In this document: positions 52,166 to 59,445 of the stretch, piece after piece
Layout: each line of letters begins with the position of its first letter
How positions within the stretch are numbered: position 1 is the first letter of the stretch
DNA from: Euryarchaeota archaeon UBA438
GTDB taxonomy: Archaea > Thermoplasmatota > Poseidoniia > Poseidoniales > Thalassarchaeaceae
Direction: 5' to 3'
DNA: 62,724 nucleotides
Assembly: GCA_002504435.1 (NCBI GenBank)
Contig: DAQP01000049.1
Location: forward strand, 1-62,724
The notes under the pieces: generated by a model
The model's database searches: none
What the model saw: the letters and a program-made list of their open reading frames with translations, nothing else
What the model was told of the DNA's origin: nothing
Program-made: the position numbers and the translations under genes

Positions 52166-52603
52166 TTATCTCCTAACGCTGGATAGAGTATCGGCCTGGG
52201 TCATCGCAGCCCTGAGAAGGAAGAATGCGATAATGCACCCTAAGAAGAAGCTCCCGCCAATATACACGTGGGTCTCGAACATTAGTATCCCTATGGCGGT
52301 CAGCGACAGGTAGGAAATTGTCTGGCAAATCAAAGAGAGCCTCTGGAGCATGATGTACTCGATTTCGTGGACGTTGGAAGCCTCCTGGATGTATGAGTTG
52401 ATCAGGAAGAATATCGCTTGGAATGGGAGTGCGGCCGCTAGGATGGCTAGGCATGCAACTGTGACTATCTCAGGATTTTCGGGGTCGAGTTCTAGTCCTC
52501 TGAACAAGAGGTTACCAGTATTCAGACCGATAATGGCTGCGTGGATTGCCCATGCCTTGTCGGCCGGGGTTTCTTCTCCATCCTCCCCAATTGGTACAAC
52601 CAT
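52166..52603 (-). CDS. Unknown four-helix membrane protein
   Basis: A 145-residue protein with helices around IVTVACLAILAAALPFQAIF, SYLSLTAIGILMF and GGSFFLGCIIAFFLLRAAM after a polar N-terminus (VVPIGEDGEETPADKAWAI). It starts at ATG 52603. No family is recognised. It is placed between the alkB-like gene and the membrane protein gene at 51.3 kb on the same strand, with 83 bases to the alkB-like stop. Confidence 0.62.
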   Translation of the reverse strand: MVVPIGEDGEETPADKAWAIHAAIIGLNTGNLLFRGLELDPENPEIVTVACLAILAAALPFQAIFFLINSYIQEASNVHEIEYIMLQRLSLICQTISYLSLTAIGILMFETHVYIGGSFFLGCIIAFFLLRAAMTQADTLSSVRR

Positions 52604-52686
52604 GTAATGCTGCCATCCGATTCACCATTGAAGGTTACTCAGGGGAAAGAAGCTGTGGGGGTGGTTGTTGAAGTCCCCGTGAAACA

Positions 52687-53715
52687 TCACACGCCGGGTG
52701 CTCTGCCCTTCATCATCCTCCTCCATATTGGAGGTATCAAGCAGGGCCACCAGCATGCGTAGTAGCCGGATGGCAGGCTTGGTGAGTCGGGATATGGCCT
52801 GAGCTTCCAAAAGGGGACTGATGCCCTCAGGTGGTGGTCTGAATGCCTCGTTAGTTCCAGAAGACTCCATCTCGACCATCGGGCCTCGGTGTTCCAAGCA
52901 TGGTCTTCCTCGAACTTCTTGCTTCCATCTGCCCTCCTGAGACCCCAGTGCCGGATGTAGTTGACATACTCCAGAGTCAGTATTGCTATCAGGGATAGAA
53001 CCATCCATCCAGCCAATATTGGCAACGCCCATGACTGACCGATTAAGTGGGATGCCGCCAGTGAGGCGATCAGGACAATCTGTGCGATGAGCCCCCTCCA
53101 TGAGGGATTGCTCATTCCAGTCCTCCCCTTACGGTCATGAACCCTCACAGACGAGATGAACTGCCCCGGAATGGTGGATATCCAGAAGGACCAGATTCCC
53201 TGGTCATATGTGGCACTGGCAGGATCACTGTCTGTTGCCACGTTCTTGTGGTGGTTGTGGTTGTGCTCAGTAGTGAAGTGGGGGTAGTTGATGCTGAACA
53301 ATAGCGCCCTAGCGAGCCTCCACCCTGGGCTCTTGGGCCTCTTATGCCCAAGCTCGTGGGCAGTCACTATGGCGGATGCTGCGGCCACTAGGCCCGTTGA
53401 AAGGGATGCCGCCAGTAGCCACCCCGTCATTCCCTCGGAGGCAGCGAATACGACGAACGTCCCCAGCATAACGAAGTGTAGAATTCCATGGACCCAAAGT
53501 AGTGCCTCGAATGGGGTGCCCGATTCCCTAGGCGGGCGAGGAGTCTTCGATTCGCCCATGACCACATCCAGAATTGGTCCAACGCCCCAGATGAAAACCA
53601 CTCCCATGAGAGTATATGCGCCACCTAGGAGATTCCCCGAAATTGCGAGAGCGGGGCTGATTAGACCTAGAAGGTGGACTGGCCAGGGCTCGGGTGCCAG
53701 TTCCGCCTCACTCAT
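52687..53715 (-). CDS. AlkB-type alkane 1-monooxygenase/fatty acid desaturase-like enzyme
   Basis: A 342-residue di-iron membrane oxygenase. All histidine boxes are present: HELGHKR (120-126), TEHNHNHHKNVATDSDPASA (149-168), LEYVNYIRHWGLRR (248-261) and LTRHSDHHLR (288-297). The third box (NYIRHWG) and the DPASA stretch are specific to the AlkB/alkane hydroxylase branch rather than ordinary desaturases. About six membrane helices surround them. It would hydroxylate a terminal methyl of an alkane, alkyl chain or lipid using a rubredoxin-type electron donor; no rubredoxin is fused or adjacent. The ATG 53715 overlaps the msrA stop by 8 bases, so it is coupled to msrA. Confidence 0.85.
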   Translation of the reverse strand: MSEAELAPEPWPVHLLGLISPALAISGNLLGGAYTLMGVVFIWGVGPILDVVMGESKTPRPPRESGTPFEALLWVHGILHFVMLGTFVVFAASEGMTGWLLAASLSTGLVAAASAIVTAHELGHKRPKSPGWRLARALLFSINYPHFTTEHNHNHHKNVATDSDPASATYDQGIWSFWISTIPGQFISSVRVHDRKGRTGMSNPSWRGLIAQIVLIASLAASHLIGQSWALPILAGWMVLSLIAILTLEYVNYIRHWGLRRADGSKKFEEDHAWNTEARWSRWSLLELTRHSDHHLRASVPFWKLRPYPDSPSLPSGYYACWWPCLIPPIWRRMMKGRAPGV

Positions 53716-54229
53716 ACAGGTGGGCGTGCTTGGCCCTCGTCTTAGCAATTTTCGGAGCCACAACCATCATGCAATAGGGGTTTGAAGGGTTATTCTCGAA
53801 GTAATCGTGGTGATATCCCTCGGCCTCATAGAATTTCTCAAGGGGGGCCACCTCAGTTACTATTTCCTCCTCAAAGACTTCCCTGAGGTCTTCAATTACC
53901 GACAATACGTCATCCCTCTGCTGATTACCGGAGTAGAATACTGCACTCCTGTATTGGGGGCCTATGTCATTGCCCTGCCTGTTGAGTTGAGTGGGGTCGT
54001 GACAAGTGAAGAAAACCTCCAGAAGGGCGACTCTATCCAGAACTGATGGGTCGAACGTGACCATTACGACCTCTGCATGGCCCGTCCTCTTTCCGCATAC
54101 CTGCTCGTATGTCGGGTTTTCCAGGTGTCCGCCCGAGTATCCGGGAACAATCTCGGAGACCCCCCTCAGGCCCTTGATGGCGCCCTCGACGCACCAGAAG
54201 CACCCTCCTCCGAGGACGATTGACTCCAA
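53708..54229 (-). CDS. msrA: Peptide methionine sulfoxide reductase MsrA
   Basis: A 173-residue enzyme that reduces methionine-S-sulfoxide. The catalytic cysteine is in VLGGGCFWCVEGA, followed by PGYSGGHLENPTYEQVC, GHAEVVMVTFDP and DPTQLNRQGNDIGPQYRSAV, all canonical. The start codon is TTG 54229: an ideal Shine-Dalgarno ggaggtga lies 5 bases upstream and its TGA is the guaB stop. The enzyme is translationally coupled both to guaB upstream and to the alkB-like gene downstream. It probably protects against oxidants made in oxygen-based metabolism. Confidence 0.95.
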   Translation of the reverse strand: MESIVLGGGCFWCVEGAIKGLRGVSEIVPGYSGGHLENPTYEQVCGKRTGHAEVVMVTFDPSVLDRVALLEVFFTCHDPTQLNRQGNDIGPQYRSAVFYSGNQQRDDVLSVIEDLREVFEEEIVTEVAPLEKFYEAEGYHHDYFENNPSNPYCMMVVAPKIAKTRAKHAHLYE

Positions 54230-54233
54230 CGTT

Positions 54234-54241
54234 TCACCTCC
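54234..54241 (-). promoter_or_regulatory. Shine-Dalgarno fused to the guaB stop
   Basis: On the minus strand ggaggtga contains the guaB TGA (54234-54236) and lies 5 bases before the TTG start of msrA. Termination of guaB and initiation of msrA are therefore physically linked. Confidence 0.7.
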
Positions 54242-55694
54242 TGTAGTTTGGAGCCTCGCGGGTTATCTCAACATCGTGTACGTGTGATTCAGAGAGCCCT
54301 GCATTGGTGATTCTAACGAAGTCGCACCCGTCTTTCATCTCGGGAATGCTCCCGTTTCCAGTGTAGCCCATCGAAGAGCGGAGTCCACCAACGAGCTGGT
54401 GGATGACGTTCTCAACGGGCCCCCTAGCTGGGACCCTACCCTCGATTCCCTCGGGGACGTACTTCCTGGTGTCTCCCTGCTCGGATTGGAAGTATCTGTC
54501 ATGGGCCCCCTTGCTCATTGCACCGACGGAGCCCATTCCTCGGTACACCTTGTATGACCTCCCCTGGTAGAGGATAGTCTCACCGGGTGACTCATCTGTG
54601 CCAGCAAGCAAGGATCCGATCATTACGCAATCAGCACCCGAGGCTATGGCCTTGGCAATATCTCCGCTGTACTTGATTCCACCATCAGCAATTACCGGAA
54701 CCCCCCTGGCCTTGCATGCCTCTACGACGCTCTGCACCGCGGTGAGCTGTGGGACACCAACTCCGGAAACTATCCTAGTGGTGCAAATTGAACCGGGGCC
54801 TATCCCGACCTTTACTGCGTTGGCTCCAGCGTCAATCAGTGCGTTAGCGGCCGCGCCGGTTGCTATATTGCCTGCAATAATTGTAGCGCCCGGGGACTTC
54901 GCCCTAATCTCTGAGACAGTGTCTATTACTCCGTGAGAGTGCCCGTGTGCCGTGTCTACAACTATGGCGTCTGCTCCCGCCTCGATAAGAGCCATAGCCC
55001 TGCTCACCCCCTTGGCCCCTGTGCCAGTGGCTGCAGCCACCCTTAGCCTTCCCTGGTCGTCCTTGCACGACACAGGGTGGTCCCTTGTCCTCTGAATGTC
55101 CCTGACGGTGATCATGCCTGCGCAGTTGCCCTCTTCGTCAACTACGACGATCTTCTCTATCCTGTGCTTCTGGAGAAGCCTCTGAGCCTCCTTGGGGTCG
55201 TAATCCTGCTCGACGGTCACGATATCGCTGGTCATCATCTCTGAGACCTTCATTGAGTCGTCCTCTACAAATCGGATATCCCTGTTGGTGATTATTCCCG
55301 CTAGCCTTCCCCCTCCATTTACGACGGGGAAACCGGAGAACCCGTATCTTGTCTTCATCTCCCTTAGTTCACCGATCGTCATGTCTGGATGTACGGTGAT
55401 TGGGTTTAGGACGAGTCCGGACTCGAATCGCTTTACCCTCTCGACCTCCGATGCCTGCTCCTCTGTTGACATGTTCCTGTGGATTACCCCCATTCCCCCT
55501 GATTGTGCCATCGCAATGGCCATTGAGCTCTCGGTGACGGTATCCATGGCAGCAGATATGATTGGTATATTCAAGGCGATTTCCGATGTCAGTCTGGTGG
55601 AGATGTCGACCTCTGCGGGTAGAACCGCCGACTCTGCGGGCATCAGAAGGACGTCATCGAAGGTCAGAGCCTCGGGAATGCCGTCTTGCGCCAT
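54234..55694 (-). CDS. guaB: IMP dehydrogenase
   Basis: A 486-residue enzyme that oxidises IMP to XMP, the committed step of GMP synthesis. The N-terminal TFDDVLLMPAESAVLP and DISTRLTSEI are followed by a CBS domain pair (~95-205) and the catalytic barrel with IVVDTAHGHSHGV, the active-site cysteine in GPGSICTTRIVSGVGVP (~303) and the flap region YRGMGSVGAMSKGA. C-terminal GRVPARGPVENVIHQLVGGLRSSMGYTG-type sequence is normal. ATG 55694. It is first in the guaB-msrA-alkB-like operon. Confidence 0.97.
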   Translation of the reverse strand: MAQDGIPEALTFDDVLLMPAESAVLPAEVDISTRLTSEIALNIPIISAAMDTVTESSMAIAMAQSGGMGVIHRNMSTEEQASEVERVKRFESGLVLNPITVHPDMTIGELREMKTRYGFSGFPVVNGGGRLAGIITNRDIRFVEDDSMKVSEMMTSDIVTVEQDYDPKEAQRLLQKHRIEKIVVVDEEGNCAGMITVRDIQRTRDHPVSCKDDQGRLRVAAATGTGAKGVSRAMALIEAGADAIVVDTAHGHSHGVIDTVSEIRAKSPGATIIAGNIATGAAANALIDAGANAVKVGIGPGSICTTRIVSGVGVPQLTAVQSVVEACKARGVPVIADGGIKYSGDIAKAIASGADCVMIGSLLAGTDESPGETILYQGRSYKVYRGMGSVGAMSKGAHDRYFQSEQGDTRKYVPEGIEGRVPARGPVENVIHQLVGGLRSSMGYTGNGSIPEMKDGCDFVRITNAGLSESHVHDVEITREAPNYRR

Positions 55695-55793
55695 TAGGGA
55701 TGGCGTATGGCATCGATACTTGAACGATTCTATGTCGTATCGAGAGGTGAGTCGGGGAGAGGGTTGTGATATTGTAAGCGTCGTATTGAAAAA

Positions 55794-55813
55794 CCCCGGT
55801 TGGTGGGCCGGGG
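55794..55813 (+). promoter_or_regulatory. GC hairpin before the retropepsin-like gene
   Basis: Perfect arms ccccgg and ccgggg with an 8-base loop end four bases before ATG 55817. In an mRNA it would sit where ribosomes load, so it may lower translation or be a regulatory site. Confidence 0.35.
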
Positions 55814-55816
55814 ACC

Positions 55817-56275
55817 ATGTCCAAGAGAGGAGCTGAGAGGCTGGTGATGATAGGGTGGAGAGAATGGATTGGAATTCCCGAGCTTGAAAGCAGCCCTCTT
55901 CTTGCTAAGATCGATACTGGAGCTTGGTCCAATACCTTGCACGCATCTGACATTGAGGTGATTGAGTCGGATATGGAGACTCGAGTCAGGTTCAGGTTGG
56001 AAGACCAGGGAAGATGGGTTGAGAGGCCTCTGCACGATTGGCGTAGAGTCAGGGACACTGGAGGTCATGACACACTAAGGCCGGTGATCAGGACCACCCT
56101 AGAGATAGCGGGTATGGACTTCGACATTGAGATGTGCCTGCAGGATAGATCGAGGATGAAGCACCGGTTGATCCTAGGGAGGCGCTTCCTCAGAGAGGGT
56201 TTCTGCATACACCCCAGGAGGGAGTGTATTCACTCGAATGAGCGCACAGTTCCAAGAATAGTGCTGGAATTGTGA
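55817..56275 (+). CDS. Retropepsin-like 'ATP-dependent zinc protease' family protein (PF05618)
   Basis: A 152-residue protein of the RimK-associated/RloA3-type retropepsin-like family. Signatures are VMIGWREWIGIPELESSPLL, the active-site-like KIDTGAWSNTLHA (Asp in DTG), PVIRTTLEIAG and RLILGRRFLREGFCIHPRRE. Family members lack canonical zinc motifs despite the name and are thought to be aspartic peptidases related to retropepsins; bacterial homologues often lie next to ATP-grasp peptide ligases. No ATP-grasp partner is seen here. A divergent guaB lies 122 bases away. Confidence 0.82.
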   Translation: MSKRGAERLVMIGWREWIGIPELESSPLLAKIDTGAWSNTLHASDIEVIESDMETRVRFRLEDQGRWVERPLHDWRRVRDTGGHDTLRPVIRTTLEIAGMDFDIEMCLQDRSRMKHRLILGRRFLREGFCIHPRRECIHSNERTVPRIVLEL

Positions 56276-56318
56276 TTTCTCCATCCATGTCTATTAGCAA
56301 CGTCCTCATGGGGAGGCT

Positions 56319-56960
56319 GTGACCCAGATTAGAACGGAGGGTGCTTACTCCCCTATATCGGAGCCTTCCCCGTGGTGGCTGAGGGGGATGGCCATCTTCA
56401 TGGCCATCATGGGACTCTTCTACCTGTTCAACACAGTCATGATGGCTCTAGTTCCCGTACTTTCCTCGGGATTCATGGATATGGAGTGGGAGGAAATTGA
56501 GGAATATCCGGAGGATGGCACCGAGGAAGAGAAGGAAGAGTGGGAGGAAGGTAAGGTCGCATGGGAGGACATGCAGGACTACATGGGTGAGATGATGGAA
56601 ATGATGCGTCCAATTACTCTCCACAACGGTCTTCTCGCCATAATGGGGTTTGCAAGCGCGGTGCTCCTGTGGACCAACAGGGAGGCTGGAATCAAGTCGG
56701 TCGGCGCATGGATAGCTGTGAATCTGGCAGGCGGCGTCTGGATGATGTGGAAGATGTCCGAGATTGGCTTTACCCCTATCGACGACTACGGTCCCGAGGC
56801 CGGAGGTACTGCCATACCAGACCTAGTGAACCAGGTCTCACTATTGTTTGGCGTTGGCCAGATGGTAATCTGCAATGGGATTCTCCTAGCCATATTGTTC
56901 CTAGTTGCTAGCAAGTCCAAGCCAGAAACCTCATTCGACATCCCATCTGGTTTCCGATAG
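56319..56960 (+). CDS. Membrane protein with acidic Met-rich loop
   Basis: A 213-residue protein with four helices (LRGMAIFMAIMGLFYLF, NGLLAIMGFASAVLLW, AWIAVNLAGGVWMMW and FGVGQMVICNGILLAILFLV). Between helix 1 and 2 lies a loop dominated by Glu, Trp and Met (MEWEEIEEYPEDGTEEEKEE, then MGEMMEMM), which could bind metal ions. Start GTG 56319. I do not recognise the family. It is followed 44 bases later by two YbjQ-family genes, a family annotated as heavy-metal-binding, so a shared metal role is a possibility. Confidence 0.65.
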   Translation: MTQIRTEGAYSPISEPSPWWLRGMAIFMAIMGLFYLFNTVMMALVPVLSSGFMDMEWEEIEEYPEDGTEEEKEEWEEGKVAWEDMQDYMGEMMEMMRPITLHNGLLAIMGFASAVLLWTNREAGIKSVGAWIAVNLAGGVWMMWKMSEIGFTPIDDYGPEAGGTAIPDLVNQVSLLFGVGQMVICNGILLAILFLVASKSKPETSFDIPSGFR

Positions 56961-57004
56961 GATAGAATCACTATGTTCAAGAGGTCGTTGCCTTCTCCTG
57001 TTTC

Positions 57005-57340
57005 ATGGAACAAGTAGTGAATGGCATACTCGTGGTAAACACGGAGACGATACCGGGGAAGATGATAACCGAAACATTGGGGGTGGTCAGCGGTTCGACC
57101 GTGAGGGCCAAGCACCTGGGGAAGGACATCTTCGCAGGACTCAAGAACATTGTAGGAGGGGAGCTTGCTCAGTACACAGAACTCCTCCAGGAAAGCCGTC
57201 AGGAGGCCGTGGGAAGGATGGTCGCTGATGCTATGTCGATCGGGGCCACAGCAGTGGTGAACGTGAGGTTCGCGACTTCCGCTATCACCGCGGGCGCTGC
57301 AGAGCTGTTCGCCTACGGGACCGCCGTGAAGTACGAGTGA
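57005..57340 (+). CDS. YbjQ/UPF0145-family protein (soluble)
   Basis: A 111-residue protein that matches the YbjQ family throughout: ILVVNTETIPGKMITETLGV, VSGSTVRAKHLGKDIFAGLK, IVGGELAQYTELLQESRQEA and GATAVVNVRFATSAI then LFAYGTAVKY. The family forms pentamer-like rings and is annotated 'heavy-metal-binding', though its biochemistry is not settled. The stop overlaps the GTG of the next frame, and the following gene encodes a membrane-anchored paralogue. Confidence 0.93.
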   Translation: MEQVVNGILVVNTETIPGKMITETLGVVSGSTVRAKHLGKDIFAGLKNIVGGELAQYTELLQESRQEAVGRMVADAMSIGATAVVNVRFATSAITAGAAELFAYGTAVKYE

Positions 57341-57354
57341 GACGGGGTCTTTCG

Positions 57355-57891
57355 ATGGCTGAGTTTGCAATATTGGGAATATTGGGCATTTTTGCATTGC
57401 CCTTCCTCCTACTTACGCTATTTTGGGCGATTTACGGCATTGCTATGCCGCTAATGTTCATCTGGGGCATGCTTACCAGTGGAAGGAATCTGGACAAAAT
57501 GATAGAGGAGACGAACGCGAGGGAGCGGTCCACGAGGGCAACCCTGGGAAGGGATCCGCTAAGCACGGTTGACAGGTGGATGGTCAGATCCGATGTCACT
57601 AACTCAGGACTGATATACGCTAGCGGAGTTTTCGGACCTAGCTACTGGCAGCTGATGATTGCCTGGGTGAACAATCTAACTGGCGGTTCTGTAACTGTAT
57701 TCCAGAAGGTAATCTCCGCAGGAAGAGCAGAGGTTATGCAGAGGCTACGTGAGAACGCCATAGAGGCTGGCTGGGATGATGTGGTCAACGTCAGGATAGA
57801 TACTGCTGATATGACACCCCAATCGTCACAGAGGGGAAGAATCAGGGGCGTCGAGGTGTTTGCATACGGTACGGGGATAAAGTACTCCTAG
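57355..57891 (+). CDS. Membrane-anchored YbjQ-like protein
   Basis: A 178-residue protein from ATG 57355; GTG 57337 would overlap the previous stop and add six residues. A long N-terminal hydrophobic region (FAILGILGIFALPFLLLTLF and AIYGIAMPLMFIWGML) gives one or two membrane spans. The rest, about 70-178, is a diverged YbjQ domain ending GWDDVVNVRIDTAD and VEVFAYGTGIKYS, the same end as the soluble paralogue. The pair probably arose by duplication and may form a ring partly tethered to the membrane. It ends four bases into the convergent M28 peptidase gene. Confidence 0.82.
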   Translation: MAEFAILGILGIFALPFLLLTLFWAIYGIAMPLMFIWGMLTSGRNLDKMIEETNARERSTRATLGRDPLSTVDRWMVRSDVTNSGLIYASGVFGPSYWQLMIAWVNNLTGGSVTVFQKVISAGRAEVMQRLRENAIEAGWDDVVNVRIDTADMTPQSSQRGRIRGVEVFAYGTGIKYS

Positions 57892-59372
57892 GACTCGTTG
57901 TAGATTGGCGACTCGTCCAGATGCATTGCGAGATTGAACAACCACCAAGAAATCAAGTCGAATGACTCGACCAGGTTCTGCACCCCTGTCCCATTGTCGG
58001 TCACCATCATGTCAATCATCGTCTCTAGGGTATCGCACGGCCCGTGATAGCAGTCTGAACCGCCGGTGAGTGAGCCGAAGTCCATCGAGACCACCCCAAG
58101 CTGGTCTGCTATCCTCTCGTAGTCACTCCTGCCCCTCTGAGACTCGTGCACCGAGATAGAGAGTCTCTTCTGGTCACTAGAGTCAACATCCTTCATCGAA
58201 GCGTACCCCTCGGTGTTGTATATCTCCCTCCCGAGTCGTAGTGCCTCAGCGATGTCATTGTTGTTGGAGCCTATCCACTCAGTGAGCCTTACCATGGGCC
58301 ACTGTTCGTTAATCTGGTTGTCCGTCTCCGGGATTATATCCACAACGAGAGTGTAGTATCCTGGCCAGTTGGTACCCACTGCATCGGCGTTCAGGTAGTT
58401 AGAGAGGGTGACTCCCGAAGGGATATTTTCGATCCACATATCGACTCCGTCATAGCCGTTCTCCTCGTTGGACCAAAAGCACACCACGATTGTTCTGCGG
58501 TGGTCGAACTGGGCCAGCCCCCTGGCGGCCTCTAGGACCAGGGCGACTCCTGCCCCATTGTCATGCGCGCCTATTTGCGAGCCGCCTCCGGGTGGGCTTC
58601 CCGGCTCGGCTATGTCAAGATGCGCTCCCAATACCAGCCACTCGTCTGGGAACATCGTTCCTTCCTTGTATCCACAGACATTGACGGCATAGGAGAAATC
58701 AGAAATCCAGTACCTGTGGACCTGCGAGTCGTATCCCATCCCCTGCAGCTCCCCCTGCATGTAATTGGCAGCCCTCATGTATGTTGGATCATTGAGAGTA
58801 AAGGGGCCCCATCGCTGATTGTAACCAGTATCAGGGTCAGCGAATTCCTCCAGCCACTCGAAGACACTGAGGCCGTCAATAATTCCAGTTCCATGCATTG
58901 AGCCCTCCTCAGTAGAGAAGCCAGACCTATTCTCCCTGAAAACAGGCATCTGTATGTGCGAGTAAGGGGAGCTGTTGAAGGAAGGTGAGTCGAACCATTC
59001 TCCCCAACTCTGGTTAGTTTGCCTCAATGGCCATTTCATTCTACCCTCCTCGCCTAGCAGGAAGTATGCCGAGTCGGTGTTCGAAGGTGCTAGCATTTGG
59101 ATAGTCTGAGAGCCGGGTTCGCCGAAATGCAATGTCGTGCCATTAACGACAAAGCCTGAGGAGGGGTCGAACACTAGGTACGGGACGTGTACGCTCATTG
59201 GACTGGCTACCGAGAACTCAACCTCCTGTAACTGGGCACCGGAAAGAATGGCTGGATTGACCTCTAGATCGGCAGTGGGTATCATGGGGCTGTCGTCCTC
59301 AGAGGATAGGCACCCCTGGAATGTGCCCGAAATGAAGACCAGGGCAAACAGTATCGCGGTTATCCGCCTCAT
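57888..59372 (-). CDS. M28-family peptidase lipoprotein
   Basis: A 494-residue exported lipoprotein. The signal peptide MRRITAILFALVFISGTFQ and the lipidated Cys21 (lipobox TFQGC) are followed by a beta-sandwich and the M28 peptidase domain. Zinc ligands fall in LGAHLDIAEPG, IGAHDNGAGVAL, WSNEENGYDG and CYHGPCDTLETM, giving the HDEDH set of aminopeptidase Y/S-like enzymes. It would remove amino acids from external peptides. A TATA box (59394-59401) lies 25 bp upstream of the ATG, predicting a leaderless mRNA. Confidence 0.93.
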   Translation of the reverse strand: MRRITAILFALVFISGTFQGCLSSEDDSPMIPTADLEVNPAILSGAQLQEVEFSVASPMSVHVPYLVFDPSSGFVVNGTTLHFGEPGSQTIQMLAPSNTDSAYFLLGEEGRMKWPLRQTNQSWGEWFDSPSFNSSPYSHIQMPVFRENRSGFSTEEGSMHGTGIIDGLSVFEWLEEFADPDTGYNQRWGPFTLNDPTYMRAANYMQGELQGMGYDSQVHRYWISDFSYAVNVCGYKEGTMFPDEWLVLGAHLDIAEPGSPPGGGSQIGAHDNGAGVALVLEAARGLAQFDHRRTIVVCFWSNEENGYDGVDMWIENIPSGVTLSNYLNADAVGTNWPGYYTLVVDIIPETDNQINEQWPMVRLTEWIGSNNNDIAEALRLGREIYNTEGYASMKDVDSSDQKRLSISVHESQRGRSDYERIADQLGVVSMDFGSLTGGSDCYHGPCDTLETMIDMMVTDNGTGVQNLVESFDLISWWLFNLAMHLDESPIYNES

Positions 59373-59393
59373 CGGCGACGGATGTGAGTGGTT

Positions 59394-59401
59394 CGTATAT
59401 G
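59394..59401. promoter_or_regulatory. TATA box between M28 peptidase and taw1
   Basis: The sequence cgtatatg is centred 25 bp before the minus-strand ATG 59372. Read the other way it lies about 48 bp before the plus-strand taw1 start at 59446, so it may be bidirectional. Confidence 0.5.
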
Positions 59402-59445
59402 GATTGGGTAGAACGAGTCAATTTCAAGACGTGTTGTCCGCACGC

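Noticed and set aside
59137..59445. Extended start of taw1
   Set aside because: Antisense to the N-terminus of the M28 lipoprotein, with no radical SAM similarity.
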